This document shows positions 63,726 through 64,000 of a DNA stretch of 64,000 nt, one piece after another (the stretch's first letter is position 1; each line of letters opens with the position of its first letter). The position numbers and the translations under genes were made by a program. The DNA is from Microvirga calopogonii. Its GTDB lineage: Bacteria; Pseudomonadota; Alphaproteobacteria; Rhizobiales; Beijerinckiaceae. The stretch covers positions 372,655-436,654 of the forward strand of contig NZ_QDGA01000001.1 of the NCBI RefSeq assembly GCF_003347665.1, in the 5' to 3' direction. The notes under the pieces were generated by a model. It worked only from the letters and a program-made list of their open reading frames with translations. It had not been told where the DNA came from and did no database searches.

Positions 63726-64000
63726 CTACCGTCCCAGATAAGCCTCGAGATCCCGCAGGTGATGGTGCCAGCCCGCCGCATGCTGCTCGATCAGCCGCTG
63801 CCGCCTATCCGCAGGCAATACCGACCAGCCGCGATGCTCCAGGCGAAGGAGCGTTTTCGTCTCGGCAACGGGGTCGAGAACCATGGACACCTGAGTGGAT
63901 TGAGGCCAATCCTCGTCGGCCCAGGACAGTTCGAGAAATTCCGGCGGCTCGCACCGACTCACGGTTCCGGTGGTGACCACCCGCCGTCCCATCTCGTCGG
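63726..64000 (-). CDS. SRPBCC (AHSA1-like) family protein, C-terminal part (partial)
   Basis: About 91 C-terminal residues are visible; the frame is open to the window edge. The pattern PPEFLELSWADED, TKTLLRLEHRGW, and AAGWHHHLRDLEAYLG is the usual end of AHSA1/polyketide-cyclase-like SRPBCC proteins. Such proteins bind small hydrophobic ligands; role unknown. Convergent with recQ. Confidence 0.8.
   Translation of the reverse strand, partial: DEMGRRVVTTGTVSRCEPPEFLELSWADEDWPQSTQVSMVLDPVAETKTLLRLEHRGWSVLPADRRQRLIEQHAAGWHHHLRDLEAYLGR

Overview
The window is a high-GC, gene-dense chromosomal segment of an alphaproteobacterium, most likely a member of the Hyphomicrobiales (Rhizobiales) close to Methylobacteriaceae/Microvirga. 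The evidence is protein style (hybrid CheA-receiver, AI-2E transporter with a long C-terminal extension, ALDH7-type lysine catabolism, DUF559 nuclease), short ATGA overlaps between operon genes, and several families of intergenic palindromes of the kind common in that order. The genus is inference only. I see no rRNA, tRNA, CRISPR array, prophage or recognisable insertion sequence. About 60 protein genes fill the window; most are transport, catabolism and signalling genes.

Layout. 1-5.3 kb: end of a chemosensory/phosphorelay cluster (hybrid CheA, CheB, and two multi-receiver histidine kinases), tightly coupled in translation. 5.5-10.8 kb: complete dipeptide/oligopeptide ABC importer (binding protein, two permeases, two ATPases). 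10.9-16.0 kb: AI-2E-type exporter, secreted dienelactone-hydrolase-like enzyme, M3 oligopeptidase. 16.0-19.5 kb (minus strand): possible small ORF, aldose epimerase, SMP-30 lactonase, amidase. 19.6-26.2 kb: branched-chain-type ABC importer with a fused LivH-LivM permease, interrupted by a DUF559 nuclease gene enclosed by about 50-bp inverted repeats, then a 2Fe-2S ferredoxin and a ferredoxin-NADP reductase. 26.4-30.7 kb: M20 ureido/amidohydrolase, two GNAT acetyltransferases, a small exported Cys/Arg-rich repeat protein, an aromatic amino acid ammonia-lyase.

30.9-35.3 kb (minus): complete glycerol-3-phosphate/sugar (Ugp-type) ABC importer. 35.5-36.2 kb: stress-type protein. 36.2-42.8 kb: probable lysine-catabolic locus: Lrp-type regulator plus FAD oxidase on one strand, saccharopine dehydrogenase and alpha-aminoadipate semialdehyde dehydrogenase on the other, then a ThDP enzyme. 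43-44 kb: transaldolase. 44.2-49.4 kb: valine-catabolic locus (LysR regulator divergent from mmsA, isobutyryl-CoA dehydrogenase, a small membrane protein, 3-hydroxyisobutyrate dehydrogenase). 49.6-57.3 kb: O-antigen-ligase-like membrane protein, M20D amidohydrolase, L-lactate permease, GTP cyclohydrolase II with a long N-terminal region, exported protein, EamA exporter. 57.7-64 kb: small membrane ORF, SLC13/DASS transporter with regulatory TrkA-C-like domains, CAP-domain lipoprotein, HI0933-type flavoprotein, RecQ helicase, and the end of an SRPBCC protein.

Together the genes suit a soil or plant-associated heterotroph that imports peptides, amino acids, amides, glycerol-phosphate/sugars and lactate and feeds valine and lysine into central metabolism. 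I did not find an obviously new defence or biosynthetic system. The most unusual items are the nuclease cassette inside the liv operon, which appears to supply the Shine-Dalgarno sequence of the next gene; a kinase receiver domain that has lost its phospho-acceptor; and a repeat family whose end coincides with stop codons.
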